Origin: Bacillota bacterium
Lineage (GTDB): Bacteria > Bacillota_A > Clostridia > Tissierellales > Peptoniphilaceae
DNA length: 23,384 bases
Direction: 5' to 3'
NCBI GenBank assembly: GCA_023443045.1
Contig: JAEZWK010000024.1
Location: forward strand, 1 to 23,384
Position 1 is the first letter of the stretch. Each line of letters opens with the position of its first letter. Below the pieces are notes generated by a model that saw nothing but the letters and a program-made list of their open reading frames with translations, was not told the origin of the DNA and made no database searches. Of this stretch, positions 22,845 to 23,384 are shown piece after piece. The position numbers were made by a program, and so were the translations under genes.

Positions 22845-23384
22845 ACTCGGTTTTATATTATTATTAGTTTCTGCAATTGCTGCTGGAGTTCTTGCTGTTG
22901 TTAATGATATTACTAAACCTATTATTGCAGAAAGAGAAAGACTAAAAGCAATTGAGGCTTATCAAGAAATTATACCAGAAGCAGATGATTTCGAAGATTT
23001 TTCTTCTGATGAAATGAAATCTTTGCGTGCTAATCATCCTAAAATAGAAAAAGTAGTTATTGCTAAGAAAGATGGAAATAATTTAGGATATCTAGTAACC
23101 TCTAATGGAGGCGGATATGGAGGAAATATTACTGTTATCTCTGGTATCATAGATGGTAAAATTGTTCAAATAAAAATTTTAAAACACAAAGAAACTCCAA
23201 ATATTGGTACAAAAGTTGAAGATCCTTCATTTCAAGAGCAATTTAAAGATATGCCGACTGATAATTTGATCAACGTAGTTACGACAAAGAAATCACCTAA
23301 TGAAATAGAAAAAATTTCTGGTTCTACAGTTAGCTCAAAAGGTGTTGTGGCAGCTGTTAATGCCGCTTTGGAATGGTATAAGGA
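22828..23384 (+). CDS. rnfG: Rnf complex subunit RnfG (partial, runs off the window)
   Basis: An ORF from ATG 22828, eight bases after GGGGAGGT, is open to the last base of the window (185 complete codons). It has one N-terminal membrane segment (about 7-26, LGFILLLVSAIAAGVLAVVN), an extracytoplasmic FMN-binding domain with GYLVTSNGGGYGGNITVISG and HKETPNIGTKV, and the covalent FMN motif SGST (Thr about 167) followed by SSKGVV. The 3' end is missing only because of the window edge. rnfE, rnfA and rnfB are expected downstream. Confidence 0.95.
   Translation, partial: MQENLKLGFILLLVSAIAAGVLAVVNDITKPIIAERERLKAIEAYQEIIPEADDFEDFSSDEMKSLRANHPKIEKVVIAKKDGNNLGYLVTSNGGGYGGNITVISGIIDGKIVQIKILKHKETPNIGTKVEDPSFQEQFKDMPTDNLINVVTTKKSPNEIEKISGSTVSSKGVVAAVNAALEWYK

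Overview
The window is very AT-rich, uses strong AGGAGG-type ribosome binding sites, and packs its genes tightly, mostly on the plus strand. Gene content (murB-rapZ-yvcK, a complete shikimate operon, murA-mreB, polA-coaE-lytic transglycosylase, and an Rnf complex operon) points to an anaerobic low-GC Firmicute. I infer Clostridia or Tissierellia, possibly a Peptoniphilaceae-like organism, but no rRNA is present to settle this. The standard code is used: TGA serves as a stop in several genes and Trp is TGG.

Left accessory region (1-2700). The first 750 bases hold two copies, 511 bases apart, of a unit with a perfectly repeated 87-base segment followed by a diverged short hydrophobic ORF of 35-44 codons. 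The repeated segment itself encodes a related but interrupted hydrophobic peptide. I recognise no known family for these; this is the least explained part of the window. A two-TM protein with a possibly TPR-like tail follows (1070-1618). It converges, through a large hairpin terminator, with a minus-strand XRE repressor / ImmA-type metallopeptidase pair. A minus-strand tRNA-Thr(CGT) at 2719-2794 separates this from the chromosomal core.

Core block 1 (2889-10908). murB, rapZ and yvcK are followed directly, with overlapping ends, by aroE, aroF, aroB, aroA, aroC, aroK and aroQ. This is every step from PEP plus erythrose-4-phosphate to chorismate. Nearly every junction overlaps by 1-13 bases, so this looks like a single translationally coupled transcript. 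The usual yvcK neighbour whiA is absent. The DAHP synthase is a bare catalytic barrel, and the chorismate synthase is short and lacks several residues that are normally invariant.

Core block 2 (10942-20260). An M42 aminopeptidase with its own promoter and terminator, a small P-loop protein, murA-mreB (cell wall precursor synthesis and cell shape), then polA-coaE-lytic transglycosylase-lipoprotein. The last gene is a family 5 peptide-binding lipoprotein without transporter genes beside it. Terminator-like hairpins lie after the M42 gene, after mreB and after the lipoprotein gene.

Right end (20377-23384). Start of an Rnf operon: rnfC, rnfD (with an unusual Asn-rich N-terminal extension) and a truncated rnfG running off the window. 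Rnf couples ferredoxin oxidation to NAD+ reduction and ion pumping, consistent with an anaerobic lifestyle.
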